Shown: positions 8,653 through 16,646, counted from the stretch's first letter. The stretch: 64,000 nt of DNA from Flavobacteriaceae bacterium EG-1 (GCF_009649685.1 NZ_WJPK01000001.1:1678760-1742759), one strand, 5' to 3'. The notes: generated from the letters alone by a model not told the origin. Made by a program: numbers and translations.

Positions 8653-9993
8653 TTATTCCCCGTCTATTATTAATGGATGGGGATTTTTATTTACCCGAAG
8701 AAGCAAAATTGCACCAATCAAAAAGAAAACTCCCAAAAATATAATTGCATTACGCATGGTACCAGTTACCTGAGCTACATAACCATATAAGAAAGTACCG
8801 ATAACAATTCCTATTTTCTCCGCTACATCATAAAAGCTAAAAAAAGAAGTAGTATCTGTAGTTTCAGGAAGGAATTTAGAATAGGTAGATCTTGAAAGCG
8901 CCTGAATACCCCCCATTACAATACCAACACAACCAGCAGCAATATAAAAATCAGTTGGTGTAATTACAAAATATGCGTAAATACACAGTACAATCCATAA
9001 TACATTTATGACTACTAATGTTTTAATATTACCAAATGCTCGAGACGCTCTAGCGGTAACTGTAGCACCTATTATTGCTACTAACTGAATCAGCATTATA
9101 CTAATAATTAAGCCCATGGTTCGCTCATTATCTGAACCCCAAGCAATCTCTTCTTCACCAAAAAATGTGGCAATTAGCATTACAGTTTGTACAGCCATAC
9201 TATAAACGAAAAAAGCACCTAAATAACGTTTCAATCGAATTAGCTCGCCTAATTGGTGCCACACACCTTTCAATTCTTTAAATCCATTAAGAATTATATT
9301 TTTTCCTTCAGATTCTGTTTTATTTCCTAATGGAAGAAAACGAAAAGTATACTGGCTAAAGACCATCCACCAAATACCTACAGTAACAAATGAATATTGC
9401 ATTGCTTTTAATTCAGCTAAACCTCCTTCATCACCTACAATTCCAAATAAATCTGGTTTCATGACCATAGCAAGGTTTACAAGTAGCAAAAGAACACTAC
9501 CAACATATCCAATAGAATAAGCCTTAGCACTTATAGCATCTTGTTGTTCTGGATATGCAACATCTGGCAAATATGAATTATTGAAAGCTAAGCTAATCCA
9601 AAAACCTACCAAACCAAAGAAGTAACAAATTAAACTGAAGTAAATATTCTCTAATGAAAACCAATTTAAACCAATACAAGAAAAAGCTCCCAAATAACAA
9701 AAAAATTGCATAAATCTTTTCTTATTACCAACATAATCGGCAATACCAGATAAAAGCGGTGTAATTAATGCAATGAAGAGAAAGGCCACAGAAGTAACAT
9801 AGCTAATTAAAGGAGCCCTAGCAATTTCACCACCAAAAATGACCACCTTCTCAACTCCAGCAGCTCGAAACAAAGCACCATAAAAAATTGGAAAAATGGC
9901 TGAAGAAATTACCAAATTATAGACAGAATTTGCCCAATCGTAAAAAGCCCAAGCATTGAGCAGTTTTTTACTTCCTTTAAGTGGCTTGGTCAT
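8653..9993 (-). CDS. MFS transporter, UMF1/Atg22-like
   Basis: This 446-residue polytopic membrane protein has about 12 hydrophobic segments. The N-terminus (LNAWAFYDWANSVYNLVI) and the sequence GIADYVGNKKRFMQFF after helix 2 are typical of the UMF1/Atg22 branch of the major facilitator superfamily. The second-half sequence GIQALSRSTYSKFLPE also fits. The substrate cannot be assigned from sequence. It is monocistronic, on the minus strand, behind a terminator that ends the M48 gene. Confidence 0.85.
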   Translation of the reverse strand: MTKPLKGSKKLLNAWAFYDWANSVYNLVISSAIFPIFYGALFRAAGVEKVVIFGGEIARAPLISYVTSVAFLFIALITPLLSGIADYVGNKKRFMQFFCYLGAFSCIGLNWFSLENIYFSLICYFFGLVGFWISLAFNNSYLPDVAYPEQQDAISAKAYSIGYVGSVLLLLVNLAMVMKPDLFGIVGDEGGLAELKAMQYSFVTVGIWWMVFSQYTFRFLPLGNKTESEGKNIILNGFKELKGVWHQLGELIRLKRYLGAFFVYSMAVQTVMLIATFFGEEEIAWGSDNERTMGLIISIMLIQLVAIIGATVTARASRAFGNIKTLVVINVLWIVLCIYAYFVITPTDFYIAAGCVGIVMGGIQALSRSTYSKFLPETTDTTSFFSFYDVAEKIGIVIGTFLYGYVAQVTGTMRNAIIFLGVFFLIGAILLLRVNKNPHPLIIDGE

Positions 9994-10005
9994 AGGTTAC
10001 AAATA

Positions 10006-10035
10006 AAAGCCGTCTACCATTTGGCAGACGGCTTT
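10006..10035 (-). terminator. Terminator after M48 peptidase gene
   Basis: AAAGCCGTCT (10006-10015) and AGACGGCTTT (10026-10035) form a 10-bp stem with extra pairing inside. On the minus strand it is followed by a TTTATTT tract. It separates the M48 gene from the MFS gene. Confidence 0.75.
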
Positions 10036-10058
10036 AAATATACAATTTAAACTTAAGT

Positions 10059-10868
10059 CTAATAAAATTTCGTGACTCCGAATTTCGCAGCCTCTTGTTT
10101 TGCAGCAGGTGCCCACTCGGTAAGGTTCGCAATTCTAGTGTCATTTGATGGGTGCGTACTCATAAATTCTGGTGGTGCTTCTCCCCCACTATTGGCCTTC
10201 ATTCTTTTCCACAACTCCGCGGCCTCATCAGGATTGTAACCGGCAATAGCCATAATTTGTAATCCAATGCGATCTGCTTCCGTTTCATGGCTTCTACTAA
10301 ATGGTAATAAACCTAAAACATTAGAACCTACTCCGTATGCTTGATTAAACATATTTCGTTTATTTGGGTCCTGAATTGCAACATTACCCGCTACTGCACC
10401 AATTTGTTGAAGGGTACCTGCACTCATTCTTTGAGCACCATGATCCGCTAGTGCATGAGCAACTTCGTGTCCCATTACTACGGCAATACCAGTTTCACTT
10501 TGAGTTATTGGGAGGATTCCTGTATAGAATACAATTTTACCACCGGGCATACACCAAGCGTTTACAGTTTCGTCTTTAACCAAATTATATTCCCATTTAT
10601 AATCTTTAAGGTAACCAGGGTAACCATTAGCAACAAGCCAACGTTCAGCAGCGGATGATATTCGCTGCCCTACCTTAGTAATCATCTTAGCATCTGCAGT
10701 ATTTTCAATCACATTATTCTCAGTTAAAAACTGATCATATTGAGCAAAGGCCATCGGAAACACTTGGCTATTTGGATAAAAATTCAATACTTTTTTACCC
10801 GTAAAGGGGTTTGTTTTACATGCGGCAACGACTAAGAATATGACCAATGCCAAAGTTATTTTTTTCAT
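10059..10868 (-). CDS. M48 family metallopeptidase lipoprotein
   Basis: This 269-residue protein has a lipoprotein signal (ALVIFLVVAAC, lipid on Cys16). The zinc motif HEVAH is near residues 134-138, with the third ligand in SHETEADRIG near 195. This places it in the Oma1/LoiP-like branch of M48, probably acting in periplasmic or outer-membrane quality control. The start is preceded at 5 bases by TTAAACACTA, an element shared with two outer-membrane protein genes in this window. The gene is divergent from the collagen-like lipoprotein. Confidence 0.93.
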   Translation of the reverse strand: MKKITLALVIFLVVAACKTNPFTGKKVLNFYPNSQVFPMAFAQYDQFLTENNVIENTADAKMITKVGQRISSAAERWLVANGYPGYLKDYKWEYNLVKDETVNAWCMPGGKIVFYTGILPITQSETGIAVVMGHEVAHALADHGAQRMSAGTLQQIGAVAGNVAIQDPNKRNMFNQAYGVGSNVLGLLPFSRSHETEADRIGLQIMAIAGYNPDEAAELWKRMKANSGGEAPPEFMSTHPSNDTRIANLTEWAPAAKQEAAKFGVTKFY

Positions 10869-10873
10869 GAGGG

Positions 10874-10883
10874 TAGTGTTTAA
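10874..10883 (-). promoter_or_regulatory. TTAAACACTA leader element (M48 gene)
   Basis: The exact sequence TTAAACACTA lies 5 bases before the ATG on the minus strand. Identical copies precede the genes at 15969 and 16629 at 6 and 7 bases. A translation-enhancer role is inferred from position and A-richness. Confidence 0.45.
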
Positions 10884-11120
10884 TTTAAAATTCCAATATA
10901 CAAAAAATTGCGGTTTAAGAAAGTTAGATTCGAAAACCTTTAAAGTACCTAGCTAGTACAAAATCAAATTCTATACCAATTTTTAAAAAACCATATACAT
11001 CTGACAATCAGATTATTATTTATAATATTTAAGGCTACATAATATTCCAGTAATAATTTGGAACGCTTTTTGAATTGTTCTAGTTAAGTTTGAAATAAAT
11101 ACAAATTAAAATTATATATT

Positions 11121-11690
11121 ATGAAAAAGGCTACACTACTTTTCGCTTCATTAATAACATTACTTTTTATATCATGTACTGGTCCGGAAGGCCCTCCAGG
11201 ATTTGATGGACTAGACGGACAAGATGGTTTAGATGGTCTTGATGGTGAAATAGGTAATGTATTTGATATAGTTGGTGATTTTACCGCAGAAAATGAATAT
11301 CAAATCTTTGTGGATTTTAATGAGATAGCACCTACACTTGAAGTGTTTGAGAACGATGTAATTTTAATTTATATACTGTGGGATCAAACTGAAGATAACG
11401 ATGGAGTACCAGTTGATATATGGAGATTACTTCCACAAACTAGAATTTTGGACCAAGGACTATTACAATATAATTACGACCATACATTTTTAGATGCAAA
11501 TATATTTTTGGAATCAGATTTTGATCTAAATACGTTACCGACAGGTGACACCGATGAACAGATTTTTAGGATTGCTGTTTTACCTGCAAATATAGTCTCT
11601 GGATCTAAATTAGATAAATCAAATATTTCAACAGTAATGCAGTCTATAGGCGTAACGGAGAAATCTATTTCCAGAATTCATTTGAACTAA
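11121..11690 (+). CDS. Collagen-like lipoprotein
   Basis: This 189-residue lipoprotein has the lipobox LLFISC (Cys19). It is followed at once by a short Gly-X-Y tract (GPEGPPGFDG, then LDGQDGLDGLDG) of about eight triplets and an acidic domain of about 145 residues with no recognised family. Short collagen-like tracts after a lipobox are common in Bacteroidota surface lipoproteins and may promote trimerisation. It stands alone, divergent from the M48 gene, with about 250 AT-rich bases between and a terminator behind. Function is unknown. Confidence 0.8.
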   Translation: MKKATLLFASLITLLFISCTGPEGPPGFDGLDGQDGLDGLDGEIGNVFDIVGDFTAENEYQIFVDFNEIAPTLEVFENDVILIYILWDQTEDNDGVPVDIWRLLPQTRILDQGLLQYNYDHTFLDANIFLESDFDLNTLPTGDTDEQIFRIAVLPANIVSGSKLDKSNISTVMQSIGVTEKSISRIHLN

Positions 11691-11714
11691 AGCATAATTA
11701 ATTATACCAATTTA

Positions 11715-11750
11715 AAGCCCGAATATCAATTGATTTTCGGGCTTATTTAT
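11715..11750 (+). terminator. Terminator after collagen-like lipoprotein
   Basis: AAGCCCGAA (11715-11723) and TTCGGGCTT (11736-11744) form a perfect 9-bp stem with a 12-base loop, followed by ATTTAT. Confidence 0.75.
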
Positions 11751-11807
11751 CATCATAATGTTATTTTAGTTGAAAGGAAATAGAAAATGAAACGTCTAAT
11801 TATAAAA

Positions 11808-11815
11808 TAAATTTG
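11808..11815 (+). promoter_or_regulatory. -7 box abutting msrB start
   Basis: TAAATTTG matches TAnnTTTG exactly and ends four bases before the first msrB ATG (11820). This implies a leaderless transcript, or use of the second ATG at 11826. Confidence 0.5.
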
Positions 11816-11819
11816 TGCT

Positions 11820-12308
11820 ATGTTTATGAAAAGATTAAGTCTAATAATTACCCTAGCTTTTTTTGGGTGCAATGGAATATCACAGGATAAAAAAATAACT
11901 AAGAAAGAAAATTTTAGTGTTGTTAAAACTGATAGCGAATGGCGTTCAGAGCTTAGTGAAATTGCATATTATGTACTTCGTGAAGCTGGCACAGAAAGAT
12001 CATTTACCAGTGATCTTTTAAGCCTTAAAGAAGAGGGAATTTATGTTTGTGCCGGCTGTGGAACCGAGTTGTTTAAAAGTCAAAATAAATTTGTTTCTGG
12101 CACAGGCTGGCCAAGTTTTGACCAAGAAATTAAGGGTAATGTAGCTTATGATGTTGACTATAAAATTGGTTATAAACGAACTGAAGAACATTGCGCCACA
12201 TGTGGCGGTCATCTAGGGCATGTTTTCGATGATGGTCCAACAGAAACCACAGGCAAAAGGCATTGTATTAACGGTGCGGCATTGAAATTTATACCTGCAA
12301 AAGAATAA
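11820..12308 (+). CDS. msrB: Peptide-methionine (R)-S-oxide reductase, lipoprotein form
   Basis: This 162-residue protein reduces methionine R-sulfoxide in oxidised proteins. The resolving zinc site is shown by two CxxC pairs (YVCAGCG and HCATCGG). The catalytic cysteine is Cys149 in RHCINGAALKF. The substrate motif SGTGWPSF is present. A lipoprotein signal (LIITLAFFGC, Cys17) places it outside the inner membrane, unlike cytoplasmic MsrB, so it probably repairs envelope proteins. Two ATGs (11820 and 11826) are possible, and the adjacent -7 box would allow either. Confidence 0.95.
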   Translation: MFMKRLSLIITLAFFGCNGISQDKKITKKENFSVVKTDSEWRSELSEIAYYVLREAGTERSFTSDLLSLKEEGIYVCAGCGTELFKSQNKFVSGTGWPSFDQEIKGNVAYDVDYKIGYKRTEEHCATCGGHLGHVFDDGPTETTGKRHCINGAALKFIPAKE

Positions 12309-12405
12309 TCCTTAAAAAAAAGAATTTTTAAGGTTAAGCTTTAAAAATACGCTACTAACATTACGATTTGATGCGTATTGGTATTTAAATATGATTTTGC
12401 TTTTG

Positions 12406-12413
12406 TACATTTG
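12406..12413 (+). promoter_or_regulatory. -7 box for lpd
   Basis: TACATTTG is an exact TAnnTTTG match, 33 bases before the lpd ATG. An inverted repeat AATACGC (12346-12352) / GCGTATT (12373-12379) lies just upstream and might be an operator. Confidence 0.45.
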
Positions 12414-12446
12414 CATTCTGTTAAATTAGCTATAAAAACTATACAC

Positions 12447-13838
12447 ATGAGCAACTTCGATGTTATTGTTTTGGGCAGTGGGCCTGGAGGATATGTTACC
12501 GCAATTAGAGCGTCACAATTAGGATTAAAAACAGCTATTATTGAGAAAGAAAGTCTTGGTGGTGTTTGTCTTAATTGGGGTTGTATACCAACAAAAGCGC
12601 TATTAAAATCAGCGCAAGTCTTTGATTATTTAAAGCATGCATCGGATTACGGATTAAAAGCAGATGGCGTTGATAAAGACTTTGAGGCCGTAGTGAAAAG
12701 AAGTCGTGGTGTTGCCGATGGCATGAGTAAAGGCGTACAGTTTTTAATGAAAAAAAATAAAATTGAAGTCATTAAAGGTTATGGTACATTAAAAGCTGGT
12801 AAAAAGGTTTCGGTAAAGGATGAAAGTGGTAAAGAGACCGAATACGGTGCTAAACATATTATAATAGCAACAGGAGCACGTAGTAGAGAGCTCCCAAGTC
12901 TTCCGCAAGATGGCAAAAAAATAATAGGATACAGAGAAGCCATGAGTCTTAAAGAACAACCTAAAAAAATGGTTGTTGTTGGTAGTGGAGCCATTGGAGT
13001 AGAGTTTGCATATTTTTACCACACAATGGGCACAGAAGTAATTATTGTAGAATATCTACCAAATATAGTTCCTGTAGAAGATGAAGATGTTTCTAAACAA
13101 CTAGAACGAAGCTTAAAAAAATCTGGCATTAAAGTGATGACTTCCTCGGAGGTAACACAAGTTGACACGTCTGGTGAAGGAGTAAAAGTAAATGTTAAAA
13201 CTGCTAAAGGTGCCGAAATAATTCCTGCAGACATTGTACTTTCAGCTGTTGGCATTAAATCTAATATTGAAAATATTGGTCTTGAAAATGTTGGTATTAA
13301 AACCGATCGTGATAAGATTGTAGTTGATGCCAATTATAAAACTAATATAGAAGGCTATTATGCAATAGGTGATGTTACCCCAGGACAAGCTTTAGCTCAT
13401 GTTGCATCTGCTGAAGGTATTCTCTGTGTCGAAAATATTGCAGGAATGCATGTTGAAGCATTAGATTATGGCAATATTCCAGGTTGTACATACTGCATTC
13501 CTGAAATCGCTTCAGTAGGTTTAACTGAAAAGCAGGCCAAAGAAAAAGGATTTGATATAAAAGTTGGGAAATTTCCGTTTTCAGCAAGTGGTAAAGCAAA
13601 AGCTTCTGGAGCATCTGACGGATTCGTAAAAGTAATATTTGATGCCAAATATGGTGAGTGGTTAGGTTGCCATATGATTGGTGTTGGCGTTACTGATATG
13701 ATAGCAGAAGCCGTTGTAGCCCGAAAACTAGAAACAACCGGTCATGAAGTACTCAAGGCTGTGCATCCTCACCCAACGATGAGCGAGGCTGTTATGGAAG
13801 CAGTGGCTGCTGCTTACGACGAAGTAATTCATTTATAA
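12447..13838 (+). CDS. lpdA: Dihydrolipoyl dehydrogenase
   Basis: This 463-residue flavoprotein is the E3 subunit of 2-oxoacid dehydrogenase complexes. It reoxidises dihydrolipoamide using NAD+. The FAD-binding motif GSGPGGY is at residues 10-16 and the redox disulfide GGVCLNWGC at Cys41/Cys46. The NAD-binding motif is GSGAIGVEFA. The C-terminal HPHPTMSEAV carries the active-site His. The ATG at 12447 is chosen because it opens directly on the FAD fold (MSNFDVIVLGSG). No E1 or E2 gene is adjacent, so this is a stand-alone copy. Confidence 0.97.
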   Translation: MSNFDVIVLGSGPGGYVTAIRASQLGLKTAIIEKESLGGVCLNWGCIPTKALLKSAQVFDYLKHASDYGLKADGVDKDFEAVVKRSRGVADGMSKGVQFLMKKNKIEVIKGYGTLKAGKKVSVKDESGKETEYGAKHIIIATGARSRELPSLPQDGKKIIGYREAMSLKEQPKKMVVVGSGAIGVEFAYFYHTMGTEVIIVEYLPNIVPVEDEDVSKQLERSLKKSGIKVMTSSEVTQVDTSGEGVKVNVKTAKGAEIIPADIVLSAVGIKSNIENIGLENVGIKTDRDKIVVDANYKTNIEGYYAIGDVTPGQALAHVASAEGILCVENIAGMHVEALDYGNIPGCTYCIPEIASVGLTEKQAKEKGFDIKVGKFPFSASGKAKASGASDGFVKVIFDAKYGEWLGCHMIGVGVTDMIAEAVVARKLETTGHEVLKAVHPHPTMSEAVMEAVAAAYDEVIHL

Positions 13839-13848
13839 ATACTATTAT

Positions 13849-13879
13849 GAGTAGCTAGATTTTATATATCTAGCTACTC
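13849..13879 (+). terminator. Hairpin after lpdA
   Basis: GAGTAGCTAGA (13849-13859) and TCTAGCTACTC (13869-13879) form a perfect 11-bp stem with a 9-base loop. No long T-run follows, so termination is likely but not certain. Confidence 0.6.
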
Positions 13880-13913
13880 TAAAACGTTTAATACTTCTAA
13901 ATTTTTAAATATA

Positions 13914-14195
13914 ATGCTCGCAGCTTTTCGCATTACAGCTATTTTAGAGGGTATTTCGTATCTGGCACTTTTTGCTGTAACAATGCCTTTAAAATATATG
14001 GCAGGACTACCCATGCCAAATAAATATGTTGGATATGCCCATGGAATTCTTTTTATAGCTTATATAATTCTAGCAGTATTATATTGGTATCACAAAAAAT
14101 GGTCATTCAAAAGACTTATTATACTTTTAGTGGCTTCATTATTACCTTTTGCTACATTTTATATCGAAAAGAAATACTTACAAAAATCAGCCTAA
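13914..14195 (+). CDS. DUF3817 small membrane protein
   Basis: This 93-residue protein has three hydrophobic segments. The pattern FRITAILEGISYLAL, then PLKYMAG, then VGYAHGILFIAYI is characteristic of the DUF3817 family, whose role is unknown. It follows lpdA by 75 bases with a strong hairpin between. Its 3' end overlaps that of the convergent aroQ by 9 bases. Confidence 0.85.
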   Translation: MLAAFRITAILEGISYLALFAVTMPLKYMAGLPMPNKYVGYAHGILFIAYIILAVLYWYHKKWSFKRLIILLVASLLPFATFYIEKKYLQKSA

Positions 14196-14603
14196 GAAAC
14201 TTTGTATTGCTAAATTATAACTTTGCAAGCCGAAGCCTAAAATAACACCTTTAGCACCAGAAGAAATATAAGATACATGTCTAAAATCTTCACGCTTATG
14301 TGTATTTGAAATATGCACTTCCACAACCGGTGTTTCAACAGCTTTCACAGCATCACCTATTCCAACAGAAGTATGCGTATAGGCCGCGGCATTAAGAATA
14401 ATTCCATCATAAGAAAATCCAACTTCTTGAATTTTTCCAATAAGTTCACCTTCAATATTCGATTGAAAGTATTCCAAATTGCAGTCTTCGAATTTCTCTT
14501 GCAACTCTATAAAATAATCTTCAAAAGTTTTACTTCCGTACATTTCAGGCTCACGTTTACCAAGTAGGTTTAGGTTGGGCCCATTTATTATCATCAACTT
14601 CAT
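14187..14603 (-). CDS. aroQ: 3-dehydroquinate dehydratase, type II
   Basis: This 138-residue enzyme dehydrates 3-dehydroquinate in the shikimate pathway. It opens with IINGPNLNLLGKREPEMYG, carrying the catalytic Arg and Tyr. NAAAYTHTS and VEVHISNTHKREDFRH, with the catalytic His, follow. Length fits the dodecameric type II enzyme. A near-consensus -7 box ends four bases before the ATG. The 3' end overlaps the convergent DUF3817 gene. Confidence 0.97.
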   Translation of the reverse strand: MKLMIINGPNLNLLGKREPEMYGSKTFEDYFIELQEKFEDCNLEYFQSNIEGELIGKIQEVGFSYDGIILNAAAYTHTSVGIGDAVKAVETPVVEVHISNTHKREDFRHVSYISSGAKGVILGFGLQSYNLAIQSFLG

Positions 14604-14607
14604 AAGG

Positions 14608-14615
14608 TAAAAATA
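14608..14615 (-). promoter_or_regulatory. -7-like box abutting aroQ start
   Basis: TATTTTTA on the minus strand matches TAnnTTTG at five of its six fixed positions and lies four bases before the aroQ ATG. It is arranged as at cmk and guaA. Confidence 0.4.
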
Positions 14616-14672
14616 TCAAATAGCCAGCGATAAAAAAAGTTCAATCGCTACACACATCAATAAAGATATTTA

Positions 14673-15185
14673 TTAATAAGGATTCTTTGGTGGAAAAGTA
14701 TATAACACACCTAAGTTTACAGTGTTCCAATCTTCGCCATCTAAAATTACATTCGTGTAAGAAAGATTTACCTCAAATTGAGCACCAAGCAACAAACCTA
14801 CTAAAGGTCGATAATACAAACCACCTTCATTTCCTTCATTAATACCAAAGGCATTTCCTATTTCACCACCAAAGGAAAAGGAATTTGAAGGCCAAACCCT
14901 TAAACCTAAAGCAACAGGTACAAATTGAATATTGGGCAAATCATATAAAACAACATCGGTATGAAACTTTTCTGGAAAACCATTTGTAAATCCGGTCATT
15001 ATTCCCAAATCAACCACCTCACCTAACGGATACATATACCCTACATCGATACCGGCACCTAAACTAACAACTTCATTATTTTCTCCTAAGGGTAAAGAAC
15101 CATGAAATCCTAATTTAAATCCTTTTTGAGCCTGCAAGGCAAATGATAATAAAGCAAATACAATAACTAAAATGTTTTTTTTCAT
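14673..15185 (-). CDS. Small outer-membrane beta-barrel protein
   Basis: This 170-residue protein has a signal peptide (LVIVFALLSFALQAQ) and alternating beta-strand patterns (GFKLGFHGSLPLGE, FSFGGEIGNAFG, LLLGAQFEVNLSY). It lacks a C-terminal OmpA domain. The strand content and length suggest an eight-stranded barrel. It is one of three neighbouring barrel genes on this strand, but a terminator and its own structured leader (a perfect 15-bp inverted repeat) separate it from the others. Function is unknown. Confidence 0.78.
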   Translation of the reverse strand: MKKNILVIVFALLSFALQAQKGFKLGFHGSLPLGENNEVVSLGAGIDVGYMYPLGEVVDLGIMTGFTNGFPEKFHTDVVLYDLPNIQFVPVALGLRVWPSNSFSFGGEIGNAFGINEGNEGGLYYRPLVGLLLGAQFEVNLSYTNVILDGEDWNTVNLGVLYTFPPKNPY

Positions 15186-15190
15186 AACAT

Positions 15191-15200
15191 TATGGTTTAA
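15191..15200 (-). promoter_or_regulatory. Variant leader element TTAAACCATA
   Basis: This 10-mer lies 5 bases before the ATG of the barrel gene at 15185. It agrees at 8 of 10 positions with the TTAAACACTA element found before the two upstream barrel genes. Confidence 0.3.
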
Positions 15201-15204
15201 GGCT

Positions 15205-15238
15205 AAATTGTTGAGTTAAAACCTTAACTCAACAATTT
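15205..15238 (-). promoter_or_regulatory. Perfect 15-bp inverted repeat in OMP leader
   Basis: AAATTGTTGAGTTAA (15205-15219) and TTAACTCAACAATTT (15224-15238) are exact complements around a four-base centre. The structure lies 20 bases before the start of the barrel gene at 15185 and downstream of the preceding gene's terminator. It is either a stable 5'-UTR hairpin or a large operator. No T-run follows, so it is not a standard terminator. Confidence 0.7.
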
Positions 15239-15310
15239 CTTAAAAATTGTATAAAAACAAGTATTATTGATAGTGGGAAAGTTCAAAAAACAAGGACACA
15301 ACCAGACAAA

Positions 15311-15336
15311 AAAAGACCGAAACATTCCGGTCTTTT
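15311..15336 (-). terminator. Terminator between barrel genes
   Basis: AAAAGACCG (15311-15319) and CGGTCTTTT (15328-15336) form a 9-bp stem with an 8-base loop. T-runs lie on both sides, so it works for the minus-strand gene ending at 15358. Confidence 0.8.
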
Positions 15337-15357
15337 TTTTGATACTATATATTGCTC

Positions 15358-15969
15358 TTAGAAAAAGTAAGCAGCTCCTATTTGAGCAACACCATTTTTA
15401 AATGTATAATTTTCAATAGTTTTTGTGAGCCCTAAACTAAAACGCGCTTGAAAATAAAAGTTATCATCCAAACGATAGCCTCCCCCAAAATTCAAAGCAA
15501 CCTGAACTTTTTTGGGATAAGAAGGTATATTGGAATCAGCATCACTGTATTGTAAAAATCCGAAATTATCATCCAATACAAAACTTACTTGAGGGCCAAA
15601 TTCAGCAGCAATTTCATCTGTAATATGGTATTTACCCATTAAAGGTAAATGCACATATATAAAATTTAAATCACCAATACCTATATCTGCACCTTGAAAA
15701 GAAACTAACAATTCTGGTTGAGCATATATCTCATCAGTAATAGGTACTTCAACAATACCACCTACATACCCGCCAGGCTTGGGTTTTACGGCAAAAAAAT
15801 CTTTATTTAAAAAAGTTGAAATATTCAAACCAGCCTTTGCTCCAAATCTAATATCCTCACCCAATGAACTTTTATTAGAAATAGTTTTATCTTGAACAAT
15901 TACTTGAGCATTCATTTTTTTCGCAGTTATGGCAAATAAAAAAACTGCCAAAAAGATAACTTTTTTCAT
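15358..15969 (-). CDS. Outer-membrane beta-barrel (porin family) protein
   Basis: This 203-residue protein has a signal peptide (VIFLAVFLFAITAKKMNAQ). It then shows the pattern FGAKAGLNISTF, YVGGIVEVPITDEIYAQPEL, FIYVHLPLMGKYHI, FGPQVSFVLDD and NFGGGYRLDDNFYFQARFSLGL, typical of the PorT-like/OMP_b-brl_2 barrels abundant in Bacteroidota. It is related in order of motifs to the next upstream gene, so the two look like an old duplication. TTAAACACTA lies 6 bases before the ATG. Confidence 0.82.
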   Translation of the reverse strand: MKKVIFLAVFLFAITAKKMNAQVIVQDKTISNKSSLGEDIRFGAKAGLNISTFLNKDFFAVKPKPGGYVGGIVEVPITDEIYAQPELLVSFQGADIGIGDLNFIYVHLPLMGKYHITDEIAAEFGPQVSFVLDDNFGFLQYSDADSNIPSYPKKVQVALNFGGGYRLDDNFYFQARFSLGLTKTIENYTFKNGVAQIGAAYFF

Positions 15970-15975
15970 ATGGTA

Positions 15976-15985
15976 TAGTGTTTAA
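15976..15985 (-). promoter_or_regulatory. TTAAACACTA leader element (OMP, 15969)
   Basis: Exact copy of the 10-base element, 6 bases before the ATG on the minus strand. Confidence 0.45.
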
Positions 15986-16041
15986 TGTTGTAATCTGAGG
16001 TTAAATTCTATATAAAATTACAATAATTTAATTTGATCTGA

Positions 16042-16629
16042 TTAGAACTTATAAGCTACGCCAACATTTAATGTTGTGTTTTTAACATCTAAAAGAGCAT
16101 CACCAGGACCATTATATCTGTCTGTAATTGCAAAAGAATACCGTGCTTGCACCATTAAATGGCGGGTAATATCATAACCTGCTCCTACACCCAATTCTAC
16201 TGCAGTAGATTTTAGTGTATCACTAAATCGATCATCATCGTTTGAAATATCTTTTAAAATAGATTTAATTTCATCGACATTTGAATTAAAGCTTAATTGA
16301 GGACCTGCTTGTATATTAAATCCTCTTGTAACATAAAACTTGGCCATAATAGGTAAATAAACAAATGAGAGGTCACCTGCTTTACCATAAGTAAGCTCAG
16401 GTTGAATGTGAAATGTATTTGTAACGCCCAAATCTGCAATAGCACCAACATAATAGCCTGTCTTACTAATTGCATCCAAATTAAATAATGAAATTCCAAT
16501 TACAGATGCTTTTATGTTAGTATCATTATTTAATAAACCTCCGGTTACCCCAAATTGAAAATCGGTTTGTGCATGTGCTTGACAAATACCAAATAAAGCC
16601 ACAATTGCTAGTGTAAATAATTTTTTCAT
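16042..16629 (-). CDS. Outer-membrane beta-barrel (porin family) protein
   Basis: This 195-residue protein has a signal peptide (FTLAIVALFGICQAHAQ) followed by barrel-type strands: FQFGVTGGLL, GYYVGAIADLGVTNTFHIQP, LSFVYLPIMAKFYV, IQAGPQLSFNSN and LGVGAGYDITRHLMVQARYS. The motif order parallels the adjacent protein encoded at 15358-15969. It is first of the three barrel genes on the minus strand, divergent from the Xer recombinase gene. No peptidoglycan-binding or enzymatic domain is visible. Confidence 0.82.
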   Translation of the reverse strand: MKKLFTLAIVALFGICQAHAQTDFQFGVTGGLLNNDTNIKASVIGISLFNLDAISKTGYYVGAIADLGVTNTFHIQPELTYGKAGDLSFVYLPIMAKFYVTRGFNIQAGPQLSFNSNVDEIKSILKDISNDDDRFSDTLKSTAVELGVGAGYDITRHLMVQARYSFAITDRYNGPGDALLDVKNTTLNVGVAYKF

Positions 16630-16636
16630 GATAATG

Positions 16637-16646
16637 TAGTGTTTAA
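16637..16646 (-). promoter_or_regulatory. TTAAACACTA leader element (OMP, 16629)
   Basis: Exact copy of the 10-base element, 7 bases before the ATG on the minus strand. Confidence 0.45.

Noticed and set aside
10945-10962. AGTACCTAGCTAGTAC-like symmetry between M48 and collagen-like genes
   Set aside because: Only the inner CTAGCTAG is truly palindromic and the flanks do not pair. Too short to call an operator.
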